A stretch of DNA of 12,586 nucleotides, from positions 1-12,586 of the forward strand of contig CAJOFP010000004.1 of assembly GCA_905233795.1 (NCBI GenBank), given 5' to 3'. This document shows, in pieces, positions 1 to 6,106 of the stretch. Positions within the stretch are counted from its first letter, which is position 1, and every line of letters begins with the position of its first letter. This DNA comes from an uncultured Oscillibacter sp. (GTDB lineage Bacteria; Bacillota; Clostridia; Oscillospirales; Oscillospiraceae). The position numbers and the translations under genes are program-made. The notes below the pieces were generated by a model. The model was not told the origin of the DNA and ran no database searches. It saw only the letters and a list, made by a program, of their open reading frames with translations.

Positions 1-55
1 AAATCTATATCTTAAAATAAAATATAAAATTAAAAAAATATAAAATATTTTTAAA

Positions 56-379
56 TTATTTGATATTTTCCGGCGTTTTCGGTTCGACAAACACGGTCTG
101 ATATTTCGTGTAAATCACCATGCCGGGACGCGCCCCAGCCGGTTTCTTGACATATCTCACGGGCGTATAATCCACCGGCGTCCGCGCATTTTCACGCGCC
201 TGAGAATAATAAGCCGCTATGGAAGCCGCCGTGAGAATACTATTTTCATCCGGCTCCCGACCATCCGTACATAAAATCACATGGGAACCGTGAATTTTTT
301 GCGTATGCAGCCATATATCACGGCGATCCGCGTTTTTTGTGATAAAATCATTTTGCTGATTATTCCGTCCGACTAACAC
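56..379 (-). CDS. rqcH: RqcH/NFACT protein, C-terminal piece (NFACT-R domain, -1 frame)
   Basis: This is the C-terminal NFACT-R (DUF814) domain of a ribosome quality-control protein. The reading frame carries the family signature VGRNNQQND, then RDIWLHTQ and GSHVIL, the usual NFACT-R order. A GTG at 377-379 is the only convenient start, but the frame stays open back to position 436. The extra residues (KPREFDIPSGYRVLVGRNN) are the normal lead-in to this domain, so the piece is not a separate gene. It is the continuation of the ORF at 373-1815, reached by a -1 shift near 424-430. Joined there, the product would be 586 residues, the normal length of an RqcH/FbpA-type protein. No ribosome binding site precedes the GTG. 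Either the frame change is real (programmed or a true mutation) or it is a one-base error in an A/T-rich tract. Confidence 0.85.
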   Translation of the reverse strand: MLVGRNNQQNDFITKNADRRDIWLHTQKIHGSHVILCTDGREPDENSILTAASIAAYYSQARENARTPVDYTPVRYVKKPAGARPGMVIYTKYQTVFVEPKTPENIK

Positions 380-1815
380 CCGATAACCGCTCGGAATATC
401 AAATTCTCTCGGTTTACCGGCTGTTTTAAAATTATTTTATTTTTATTATTTTTGTTATTTTTATCTCCAGAAGCGCGTAAAAATCCATTTTCGATTAATT
501 CCCGCCGTATATCTAAAAAATCCTGTTCCGACTCGGCGCGTTCCAGTTCTTCCAGTACGCTTTCCAGATAGAAAATATCCTGACGCGCCTTTTGAATCTG
601 TTCGTCCAGATATTTTTCGGCGTTTCTTAATTTCGCGTAGCGTTTATAATACGCGGCGGCGTTTTTTTGCGGCGATAACGCCGGGTCAAGCGCGATTTTT
701 ATTTGATTATTATTTTCACTGTAAAAATTTTCGCATATTAAAATATTTTCTCCGCGCCGGATTTGATATAAATTCGCCGTGATTAAATCGCCTTTTATCC
801 GATATTCCTCACGATTTTGAGAGATTTGATAATCTTTTTCCTGTAAAATTAATTTGCGGCGCGTGCGTTCCAACGCTGTTTTCGCGGCGCGTAACAATTC
901 GGCCCCGCGAATTTTAACGCGTTCCCGACGGTCACGGGCGTCATAAAACGCGTCCATTAATTCCGAAAAATCAGGATAGCGTTCCCAAGTTTCGCCGTAT
1001 TGCGACACCGGCAGACAGGAAAATTCCGCCGGAACGCCGTCCCGTTTCAGACAATACGGCGTAAATTTATTTTTTATCACGTCGTCTTGAAATTTCAAAA
1101 ATTCCTGACAAAAACGCTCCTGTTCGCTTTGAGTGAAATCGCAAATCCGCCCTTCAGTTTCTCCACGCGTCCGAAAAATAATCTCCCTTGCCATCAAAGG
1201 CGAAAAGCCGAAATAATTTTCCAATAAAAATTTTTCCGGATTTTTTTCCGGGTAATTTTTTATATTTTCATTCAACCTGTCCCGGAAATGGGCTTCACTT
1301 TCCTGAATAAACGGCAGACGATCTCCGGCGTCCGGGTAATAATAAAACAATCCCGGTAAAATCTGTCGATTCGCCGACATTTCGGAATCCACACGGCGCA
1401 GACAGTCTATAATTCTCCCGGATTCGTCCAATAAAATCAAATTCGACCGGCGCCCCATCGCCTCTAAAATCAGGCTCCGACGGCTTGAACGTCCCAGTTC
1501 ATCCGCGCAGTCTAATTCCATCCTGATTAAACGCTCCACAGGCGGCTGAGAAATTTCGATTATACGCGCTCCTAATAGATATTTGCGTAACAGCATACAG
1601 AACATAGGCGGCGTCGCCGGATTTTCTTTGACAAGCCGCGTAAAATGCGCTCTTGGGGCGTTCGCGCCCGCGCATAATAATAATTTTAAATTCCCGCGAA
1701 AGTGAAAAATAACCTGATCCCGCGTCGGCTGGAAAATTTTATCTATTTTCATACCTGTCAAGCGCGGACGAATTTCTTCAGTCAGCGCCCGCAGAAATAC
1801 GGCGTCCATCGGCAT
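373..1815 (-). CDS. rqcH: RqcH/NFACT protein, N-terminal piece (NFACT-N and coiled coil)
   Basis: RqcH binds 50S subunits blocked by peptidyl-tRNA and, with tRNA-Ala, adds C-terminal alanine tails that mark stalled nascent chains for degradation. Older annotation calls the family fibronectin-binding protein. The NFACT-N domain is clear: an opening MDAVFLRALTEEIRPRL, then NPATPPMFCMLLRKYL and the MGRRSN motif near residues 120-124. A long charged coiled-coil middle follows, about residues 290-440. Residues 94-95 are Glu-Arg where B. subtilis RqcH has the tRNA-contacting Asp-Arg pair. Residues 452-460 are an Asn/Lys-rich low-complexity stretch. Immediately after it, at Lys464, the conserved sequence moves to the -1 frame; the zero frame adds 16 unrelated residues and stops. 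The start ATG is supported by GGGGAGG nine bases upstream. The gene lies 53 bases after mrnC and is probably co-transcribed with it. Confidence 0.9.
   Translation of the reverse strand: MPMDAVFLRALTEEIRPRLTGMKIDKIFQPTRDQVIFHFRGNLKLLLCAGANAPRAHFTRLVKENPATPPMFCMLLRKYLLGARIIEISQPPVERLIRMELDCADELGRSSRRSLILEAMGRRSNLILLDESGRIIDCLRRVDSEMSANRQILPGLFYYYPDAGDRLPFIQESEAHFRDRLNENIKNYPEKNPEKFLLENYFGFSPLMAREIIFRTRGETEGRICDFTQSEQERFCQEFLKFQDDVIKNKFTPYCLKRDGVPAEFSCLPVSQYGETWERYPDFSELMDAFYDARDRRERVKIRGAELLRAAKTALERTRRKLILQEKDYQISQNREEYRIKGDLITANLYQIRRGENILICENFYSENNNQIKIALDPALSPQKNAAAYYKRYAKLRNAEKYLDEQIQKARQDIFYLESVLEELERAESEQDFLDIRRELIENGFLRASGDKNNKNNKNKIILKQPVNRENLIFRAVIGC
424..430 (-). other. Slippery heptamer T TTA AAA at the rqcH frame break
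   Basis: On the minus strand, bases 430 to 424 read T TTA AAA. The triplets are in phase with the upstream ORF, which is the X XXY YYZ layout needed for -1 tandem slippage. A -1 slip places the ribosome on TTT AAA ACA GCC, the frame of the conserved NFACT-R domain. The downstream frame is closed by a TAA at 439-437, so the shift must fall after that point and before the zero-frame stop at 373. A weak pairing (AACCG with CGGTT) exists downstream. No Shine-Dalgarno-like stimulator sits at the usual 10-14 base distance; the nearest GGAG is roughly 36 bases upstream. The heptamer lies within an A/T low-complexity tract, so an ordinary indel is a serious alternative. Confidence 0.5.
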
Positions 1816-1868
1816 ATATTACCGCCTCCCCTTTCCGCCGTTAATATTATATTATAATATTTATAATT

Positions 1869-2336
1869 TCATGTATATTTATTCATGATTACGCAAAACA
1901 ATTCATTGACGCGCTCGCGCTGTCCGTTTAAATATAACCAGCCGAATAAAGCCTCCAGCGCGGTCGCCTTGGCGTACTGGGCGCGGCTCGCGTGGGCGGG
2001 AATCGTATGATATACTTGCGCGTTTCGTCCACGTCGAAATATATCCCGCTCCTGTTCCGTCAGATAGGGCAGAATATATTCCGCGCTTTCGGCCTGCGCC
2101 TCCGCCCGGACCATTTGAATTGTCGCTTTATGCAATCCCCGTCCGGTCGCGCCGCCGTGCGTACACAGCCATGTACGAACCAGAATTTCATATACGGCGT
2201 CGCCCATATGGGCCAGTCCCACGGAAGAAATCGCGCACAGGTCATTATAATTTAATTCCGGCTCAAAATAATTCACCGTGTTTTTTATATTTATATTATT
2301 AATAATAATATTATTATTTTCAGGCTTTTTTTCCAT
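1869..2336 (-). CDS. mrnC: Mini-ribonuclease III
   Basis: Mini-III is a dimeric, dsRBD-less RNase III that trims 23S rRNA precursor ends in Bacillus. Family motifs are all present: LAHMGDAVYE at about residues 41-50 with the catalytic-site Asp46, RRGRNAQ at 101-107, and ATALEALFGWLYL at 124-136 with the second acidic residue Glu128. At 155 residues it is slightly long, because residues 7-19 are an Asn/Ile low-complexity segment encoded by AAT/ATT repeats ahead of the fold. The ATG at 2336 is the only start in reach before the catalytic motif, yet no clear Shine-Dalgarno sequence precedes it (GTGAAAATAT at best), so initiation may be weak. It is usually found near cysS and rlmB; here it precedes rqcH, which also fits a ribosome-related role. 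Confidence 0.92.
   Translation of the reverse strand: MEKKPENNNIIINNINIKNTVNYFEPELNYNDLCAISSVGLAHMGDAVYEILVRTWLCTHGGATGRGLHKATIQMVRAEAQAESAEYILPYLTEQERDIFRRGRNAQVYHTIPAHASRAQYAKATALEALFGWLYLNGQRERVNELFCVIMNKYT
2301..2318. repeat. Perfect 18-base A/T palindrome in the mrnC 5' coding region
   Basis: The sequence AATAATAATATTATTATT is a perfect inverted repeat inside codons near the start of mrnC. It encodes the Asn-Asn-Asn-Ile-Ile-Ile part of the low-complexity N-terminus. In RNA it could form a weak A-U hairpin close to the start codon, which also lacks a good ribosome binding site. Confidence 0.7.
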
Positions 2337-2411
2337 ATATTTTCACATTTTCAAGATTTGATAAAAAATTTAATAAAAATAAATAAAAAATAATTTTAAT
2401 ATTATGATTGC

Positions 2412-2443
2412 CCGCCCCGGAATTTTTATGTCATCCGGGGCGG
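2412..2443 (-). terminator. GC-rich hairpin just after the Cys-rich peptide gene
   Basis: Nine perfect base pairs (CCGCCCCGG with CCGGGGCGG) enclose a 14-base loop, starting eight bases past the stop codon of the Cys-rich peptide. On the minus strand the stem is followed by GCAATCATAATATT and only later by a T-rich run, so it is a weak intrinsic terminator or a 3' stabilising hairpin. On the plus strand no U tract follows. Confidence 0.5.
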
Positions 2444-2451
2444 AACGCGAT

Positions 2452-2619
2452 TTAACAGCCGCAACCGTTGTTGCAACCGCAATCGTTATTGCAGCCGCAG
2501 TTACAGCCGTTATTGCCGCAGTTACAACCATTGTTGCCGCAGCAGCTCCACAGGACAATCAAGAGAATAATTACCCATAAGCAGTTATTATTGCCGCCGC
2601 CGAAACCGTTATTGCACAT
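2452..2619 (-). CDS. Small Cys/Asn/Gly-rich membrane-anchored peptide (55 aa)
   Basis: A 55-residue ORF begins at an ATG with GGGAGG nine bases upstream and ends in TAA. It opens with MCNNGFGGGNNNC. One hydrophobic segment follows (about residues 14-24, LWVIILLIVLW), then a tail built only of Cys, Asn and Gly with a single Asp. In total there are 13 Cys, 15 Asn and 12 Gly. This layout matches the short clostridial peptides that databases label chorion class high-cysteine protein, and recalls the YjcZ type of Gly-rich, single-helix sporulation peptides; both links are from memory. Function is unknown. A metal-binding, disulfide-crosslinked or spore/envelope-surface role would be inference. It sits between rex and mrnC on the same strand, with its own structured leader and 3' hairpin. 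Confidence 0.75.
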   Translation of the reverse strand: MCNNGFGGGNNNCLWVIILLIVLWSCCGNNGCNCGNNGCNCGCNNDCGCNNGCGC

Positions 2620-2678
2620 GATCGGGAACCTCCCACAAGATAAATATTAATAAATAATATTATTAAAATATTATTTTT

Positions 2679-2713
2679 AAGATGTAGGCCAGAAAGCGGC
2701 CTCAATTCATCTT
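2679..2713 (-). other. Hairpin in the leader of the Cys-rich peptide gene
   Basis: On the minus strand an outer 6-bp stem (AAGATG with CATCTT) and an inner 5-bp stem (AGGCC with GGCCT) are separated by an asymmetric internal loop (AATTG against A) and capped by GCTTTCT. It lies about 60 bases upstream of the start codon, between rex and the peptide gene. An A-rich rather than U-rich run follows, so it does not look like a rex terminator. It could be a 5' UTR structure; I do not recognise a known RNA family. Confidence 0.35.
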
Positions 2714-2808
2714 ATGCGTCCGCGTCCGGGAGGGTTCCGCGTTTTTTTATTCGCTTTTTTCATTCTTGAATCCTGACGCGTATCAAGATAAAAGCAAGAT
2801 AAAATCAA

Positions 2809-3450
2809 TTAATCCCGCGCCGATTTATGCGCGATACGGTAACTTAATGTCAATAAACTGTCGGCGAAATGAATATTTTCAAAAATCACGTCGGGATTCG
2901 CGCTGGTCAATTCGAGATTGGTAAAATTCCAGAAGCCGCGCACGCCAAGCGATATTAATTGATTCGCCGTCTCCTGCGCGACGGATTGAGGGATTGTCAG
3001 CGCGACTACGTCGACAATATTTTCTTTTAAATAATTTTCGATTTCAGACATGGCGTAAACCGGTTTGCCGTTAATATAAGAGCCGATAATATCCGGGGAA
3101 ATATCAAAAGCGGCGTCAACGGCGAATCCGGTCTGAGAAAACGGAAAATTTTGCAATAAAGCGTGTCCGAGATGTCCCGCGCCGATGATAATAATGCGAT
3201 GATTCTGATCCACGCCCAAAATGCGGCCTATTTCCGTTAGTAATTCTTTGACATGATAGCCGTAACCCTGCTGTCCAAATTCCCCGAAACAGCTGAAATC
3301 CTGACGGATTTGAGAGGCCGTAATGCCCATTTCGTCGCCCAAAGCTCTGGACGATACGCGCACGATCCCGCGAAAACTCAAATCCGCTAATTGCCTGTAA
3401 TATCTTGGAAGACGCCGAATGACGGCGTCCGAGATTTTTTCTTTTCTCAA
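2809..3450 (-). CDS. rex: Redox-sensing transcriptional repressor Rex
   Basis: Rex is a dimeric repressor that senses the NADH/NAD+ ratio and controls fermentation and respiration genes. The N-terminal winged helix covers about residues 1-80, with IRRLPRYYRQL at 11-21 and the hallmark QIRQDFSCFGEFG followed by GYGYHV. The Rossmann fold begins with IIIIGAGHLGHAL at about 86-98, the GxGxxG-type NAD(H) site. The length of 213 residues is normal for the family. The start is a TTG at 3450; no in-frame ATG or GTG exists upstream, and the homologous N-terminus begins exactly here. A sigma-A-type promoter lies at 3522-3550. Two overlapping mini-ORFs run into the TTG. I saw no good Rex operator in the promoter, so autoregulation is not supported. 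Confidence 0.95.
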   Translation of the reverse strand: MRKEKISDAVIRRLPRYYRQLADLSFRGIVRVSSRALGDEMGITASQIRQDFSCFGEFGQQGYGYHVKELLTEIGRILGVDQNHRIIIIGAGHLGHALLQNFPFSQTGFAVDAAFDISPDIIGSYINGKPVYAMSEIENYLKENIVDVVALTIPQSVAQETANQLISLGVRGFWNFTNLELTSANPDVIFENIHFADSLLTLSYRIAHKSARD

Positions 3451-3505
3451 GTTTTTCGCCCCGTTTTCATTCCGAATCCGCTCCGGCTGTCCGGCGCCGA
3501 TCCAT
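3447..3505 (-). other. Two overlapping mini-ORFs leading into the rex start
   Basis: On the minus strand an ATG at 3505 opens a 12-codon ORF (MDRRRTAGADSE). Its TGA overlaps the ATG of a second 7-codon ORF (MKTGRKT) as ATGA. The second TGA overlaps the rex TTG start as TTGA. The first ATG is only about ten bases from the predicted transcription start and has no Shine-Dalgarno sequence. The second has GGAG about 11 bases ahead. The arrangement would allow translational coupling onto a poor TTG start, but translation of the mini-ORFs is not shown. Confidence 0.4.
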
Positions 3506-3521
3506 GAAAAAAATTTTTTTT

Positions 3522-3550
3522 ATTATATCACGGCGAAAATAAATTTGCAA
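3522..3550 (-). promoter_or_regulatory. rex promoter (TTGCAA-17-TATAAT)
   Basis: On the minus strand TTGCAA (3550-3545) and TATAAT (3527-3522) are separated by exactly 17 bases. An A8T7 tract follows at the expected transcription start near 3515. It is a close match to a vegetative sigma-A promoter, placed just after the ssb terminator. Confidence 0.7.
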
Positions 3551-3570
3551 GGGATCGCGGGAACGTAAAA

Positions 3571-3606
3571 AACAGGGATAAAATTAATTTTAATTTTATC
3601 CCTGTT
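3571..3606 (-). terminator. Strong intrinsic terminator after ssb
   Basis: A perfect 17-bp inverted repeat with a 2-base centre (AACAGGGATAAAATTAA and its complement) is followed on the minus strand by TTTTT. It lies about 60 bases past the ssb stop and directly before the rex promoter, so ssb and rex are separate transcription units. Confidence 0.85.
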
Positions 3607-3664
3607 TCTATGCCGTTTTGATTGATTTTATATAAATTTTAATGATTTTAAATTTATTTTATTT

Positions 3665-4258
3665 TTATTCCGGGCGGCGCATCATGGAGACTTCATAGGC
3701 GGTTCGTTCCTCGGTCGCGCCGTCCTCCGTGACTTTGTGATAAATCCGGCTCTGGACGCGGCCTTCCAATTCCAACGGATCGCCGACATGGAGGGCGCTG
3801 GTCTCCAACGCCAGCTGTCCCCACGCGATAACCGGGAGATAATCGGCGCGGCCATAGGGCCGGGAGACGGCAAGCATAATATCGCAGATGCCGCGGCCCA
3901 ACGGCGTCCGGCGGAAAATCGGCGGCTTGCAGATCGTACCGGAGAGGAGAATGCGATTGCGCGGGACGCCGGTTCCCTCCCGGATATTCCGGGCGTATAC
4001 GGAAAGAATCAGGCGGCTGCCGACGCCCGTGCGGTTATTGAAAGACCGGAGCTGACCCTGTACGGACAGCGGGATTCCGGGGCGTATCTGTTCCAGATTG
4101 GCTTCCGGCGTCAGAATCGGCAATAAATCCGACTGTCCGGAGAGTCTGGGGACTTGAAGGGTAAAGCGATAAAAGCGCGCGCCATGATTTTCATGGGACA
4201 AAACCGGCGTCTCCGTCGTCTGACCTTCCAATGTGACTTGATTTTGATTGTTGCTCAT
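3665..4258 (-). CDS. Tandem-OB single-stranded DNA-binding protein
   Basis: The 197-residue protein contains two SSB-like OB domains in tandem. OB1 (about 7-92) shows NQVTLEGQTTETP, FYRFTLQVPR and IPLSVQGQLRSFNNR. OB2 (about 100-193) shows NRILLSGTICKPPIFRRTPLG, CDIMLAVSR, DYLPVIAWGQLA and DPLELEGRVQSR, the region closest to bacterial SSB. Such two-domain SSBs occur in Clostridia beside the normal SSB. The C-terminus (YEVSMMRRPE) lacks the acidic DDDIPF-type tail that recruits replication partners, so it is unlikely to be the main replicative SSB. The start ATG is supported by AGAGGTGG upstream. The coding DNA is visibly more GC-rich than its neighbours. It has its own terminator; the promoter could not be picked out of the A/T-rich upstream region. 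Confidence 0.85.
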   Translation of the reverse strand: MSNNQNQVTLEGQTTETPVLSHENHGARFYRFTLQVPRLSGQSDLLPILTPEANLEQIRPGIPLSVQGQLRSFNNRTGVGSRLILSVYARNIREGTGVPRNRILLSGTICKPPIFRRTPLGRGICDIMLAVSRPYGRADYLPVIAWGQLALETSALHVGDPLELEGRVQSRIYHKVTEDGATEERTAYEVSMMRRPE

Positions 4259-4611
4259 TGTTGATCCACCTCTTGCTTGTGATGGCCGTATCAGCCGTTT
4301 AATCTTGATTTATAAATATAATAATTATATTAATATATCGCGTGAAATATTATAAAATATTATTTTAAAAATATTTATTAATAAATATTTTGATATTGGC
4401 TGATCATTGTTTTTCAGGCCGTATCAATCATAAATTATTTCGCTGATTTTGAATCCATAAGATAAATCGCGCCGATTATACGTTTTTGCAATCATTTTTT
4501 TGAGATAATTTTCGCGCTTTTTATGATATAATAAAATATATGCGGCGGGGAGCGAAAACAGAACGGATAATAAAAAGACGGCGCGGGCGGGGATGTTTGT
4601 GCAAAACGCTG
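4259..4611. other. Divergent ssb-argG intergenic region with an unassigned GC-richer island
   Basis: The segment next to ssb (about 4300-4400) is very A/T-rich and shows no recognisable element. Positions 4440-4611 are richer in G and C than the other spacers. They contain a minus-strand ORF of 64 codons (4424-4618) that starts inside the argG promoter. I saw no tRNA or known riboswitch here. The 10-base word GGCCGTATCA occurs twice (near 4284 and 4418), probably by chance. Confidence 0.5.
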
Positions 4612-4618
4612 ATTGCAT
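4424..4618 (-). CDS. Possible small membrane protein (64 aa), doubtful
   Basis: The ORF encodes one hydrophobic stretch (about residues 12-30, ARAVFLLSVLFSLPAAYIL), then a basic segment. Its codon composition resembles the coding DNA in this window rather than the A/T spacers, which is the main argument for it. Against it: no Shine-Dalgarno sequence precedes the ATG, its start overlaps the argG promoter and ARG-box-like site, and I recognise no family. It may be a real small protein, a remnant, or chance. Confidence 0.25.
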   Translation of the reverse strand: MQSAFCTNIPARAVFLLSVLFSLPAAYILLYHKKRENYLKKMIAKTYNRRDLSYGFKISEIIYD

Positions 4619-4629
4619 AAATATTCGTA
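4612..4629 (+). promoter_or_regulatory. ARG-box-like operator (ArgR/AhrC)
   Basis: ATTGCATAAATATTCGTA matches the ARG box pattern TNTGNATWWWWATNCANA at 12 of 14 defined positions, including the G, both AT pairs and the C. It covers the -35 element of the argG promoter, which is where an arginine repressor would block transcription. The A/T-rich background lowers the weight of the match. No ArgR gene is in the window. Confidence 0.5.
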
Positions 4630-4642
4630 ACGGGCGTATAAT
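4613..4642 (+). promoter_or_regulatory. argG promoter (TTGCAT-18-TATAAT)
   Basis: TTGCAT (4613-4618) and TATAAT (4637-4642) are 18 bases apart, giving a start near 4649 and a leader of about 78 bases before argG. A second TATAAT occurs near 4525 without a convincing -35. Confidence 0.65.
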
Positions 4643-4713
4643 ATGCGCGCCGGATATAATAATATATAATCAAAATAAAATCAAGAATAATTAATAAAAA
4701 AATTTAACAAATT

Positions 4714-4720
4714 GGGAGGA
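4714..4720 (+). promoter_or_regulatory. argG ribosome binding site
   Basis: GGGAGGA lies six bases before the ATG at 4727. It fixes the start there; the in-frame TTG at 4712 overlaps this site and is not the start. Confidence 0.85.
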
Positions 4721-4726
4721 AAATTT

Positions 4727-5950
4727 ATGAAATCGAAAAAAGAGATTCGTAAAATCGTGCTGGCGTATTCCGGCGGACTGGATACGTCGATTATTATTCC
4801 TTGGTTGAAAGAAAATTATAACAATCCTGAGATTATCGCGGTATCGGGAGACGTGGGACAAGGCGGCGAATTGGACGGTCTGGAGGAAAAAGCGATCAAA
4901 ACCGGCGCGTCGAAATTAATTATCGCGGATTTAATCGACGAAATGGTCGAGGAAGTGATTATTCCGGCTTTAAAAATGGACGCGGATTACGAGACGTATT
5001 TATTGGGCACGGCGTTCGCCCGGCCTATTTTAGGGCGCAAACTGGCGCAAATCGCTCTGGAAGAGAACGCGGACGCGGTCTGTCACGGCTGTACCGGCAA
5101 GGGCAATGATCAGGTGAGATTTGAACTGGCCGTGAAACGCTTCGCCCCGGATATGACGGTCATCGCGCCGTGGCGGGAATGGGATATTGTCTCGCGGGAT
5201 CAGGAAATTGATTACGCTGAGGCGCATCATGTGCCGCTGAAAATCTCAAGAGAGACGAATTATTCAAAAGATAAAAATTTATGGCATTTAAGCCATGAGG
5301 GCTTGGATCTGGAAGACCCGGCGAATGAGCCGGATTATGACAAGCCCGGTTTTCTTGAGATGGGCGTATCGCCGGTCAAAGCCCCGGACAAGCCGGTATA
5401 TGTCAAAATCAGCTTTGAAAAAGGCGCGCCGGTCGCTCTGGACGGCAAAAAAATGAAAGCGTCGGAAATTATCAAGAAATTAAATCAAATCGGCGGCGAA
5501 AACGGCGTCGGCATTATAGATATTATAGAAAATCGCTTAATCGGCATGAAAGACCGGGGCGTATACGAGACGCCGGGCGGGACGATTTTATATTTCGCCC
5601 ACAGACAGCTTGCCATGCTGACAATGGACAAAGACACGTTACATGTCAAGCAAAAACTGGCGATTGATTTCGCGGATTTGATTTATAACGGCAAATGGTT
5701 TACGCCGTTGCGCGAGGCTTTATCGGCGTTCGCGGACAAGGCGAATGAAAACGTCACGGGAGAAGTGAAATTAAAATTATACAAAGGCAATATCATTCCG
5801 GCGGGCGTGACTTCGCCCTGTTCGTTATATTCCGAAAATCTGGCGACTTTCGACGAATCGGATTATAATCAAAAAGACGCCGCCGGATTTATCAATCTCT
5901 GGGGACTGCCGACGAAAGTGCAGGCGCTGCGCGAACAGGGAAGATTATAA
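4727..5950 (+). CDS. argG: Argininosuccinate synthase
   Basis: ArgG joins citrulline and aspartate using ATP to give argininosuccinate, AMP and pyrophosphate. The N-type pyrophosphatase loop AYSGGLDTS is at residues 13-21. Further family motifs are [14 protein letters not shown], the Asp/citrulline site; [21 protein letters not shown]; and the C-terminal [13 protein letters not shown]. The length of 407 residues is typical and the protein appears complete. It is the first gene of the arg cluster, preceded by a promoter and an ARG-box-like site. The gap to argH is 156 bases of almost pure A/T with no visible terminator, so read-through into argH is likely. Confidence 0.97.
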   Translation: MKSKKEIRKIVLAYSGGLDTSIIIPWLKENYNNPEIIAVSGDVGQGGELDGLEEKAIKTGASKLIIADLIDEMVEEVIIPALKMDADYETYLLGTAFARPILGRKLAQIALEENADAVCHGCTGKGNDQVRFELAVKRFAPDMTVIAPWREWDIVSRDQEIDYAEAHHVPLKISRETNYSKDKNLWHLSHEGLDLEDPANEPDYDKPGFLEMGVSPVKAPDKPVYVKISFEKGAPVALDGKKMKASEIIKKLNQIGGENGVGIIDIIENRLIGMKDRGVYETPGGTILYFAHRQLAMLTMDKDTLHVKQKLAIDFADLIYNGKWFTPLREALSAFADKANENVTGEVKLKLYKGNIIPAGVTSPCSLYSENLATFDESDYNQKDAAGFINLWGLPTKVQALREQGRL

Positions 5951-6084
5951 TATAAAAAAATAAAAAATTAATAGAATAATAAAGATTATAATTAAAAATA
6001 ATTTAAAATTATATGAAAATAATAAATTATTTTAATATAAAATAATTTAAAAAATATTAAAAAATATATATAATTATATAAAAT
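5951..6084. other. A/T-only spacer between argG and argH
   Basis: These 134 bases contain three G and no C. There is no GC-rich hairpin, so no intrinsic terminator, and no promoter can be distinguished against such a background. The argH ribosome binding site begins just after it. Confidence 0.8.
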
Positions 6085-6106
6085 TCCGGGAGAGGGATAT
6101 AAATTT

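Noticed and set aside
56..379. A separate 107-residue gene next to rqcH
   Set aside because: Its frame continues upstream into the conserved NFACT-R lead-in and there is no ribosome binding site, so it is the displaced 3' part of rqcH rather than an independent gene.
2370..2558. Minus-strand Ala/Thr/Val-rich ORF, and plus-strand Leu/Pro/Gln-rich ORF at 2468-2650
   Set aside because: Both are frame shadows of the repetitive Cys/Asn/Gly codons of the 55-residue peptide, which has the good start and ribosome binding site.
2719..2748. Plus-strand terminator (CGCG...CGCG then T7)
   Set aside because: Only four base pairs form and there is no plus-strand gene upstream to terminate.
3522..3550. 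Rex operator in the rex promoter
   Set aside because: No half-site pair resembling TTGTTAA...TTAACAA is present.
3737..4126. Plus-strand 129-residue ORF opposite ssb
   Set aside because: It is a long antisense ORF explained by GC-rich codons on the other strand, with no start signal and no recognisable domain.
4712..4726. TTG start for argG at 4712
   Set aside because: It overlaps the Shine-Dalgarno GGGAGGA, and the ATG at 4727 is ideally spaced.
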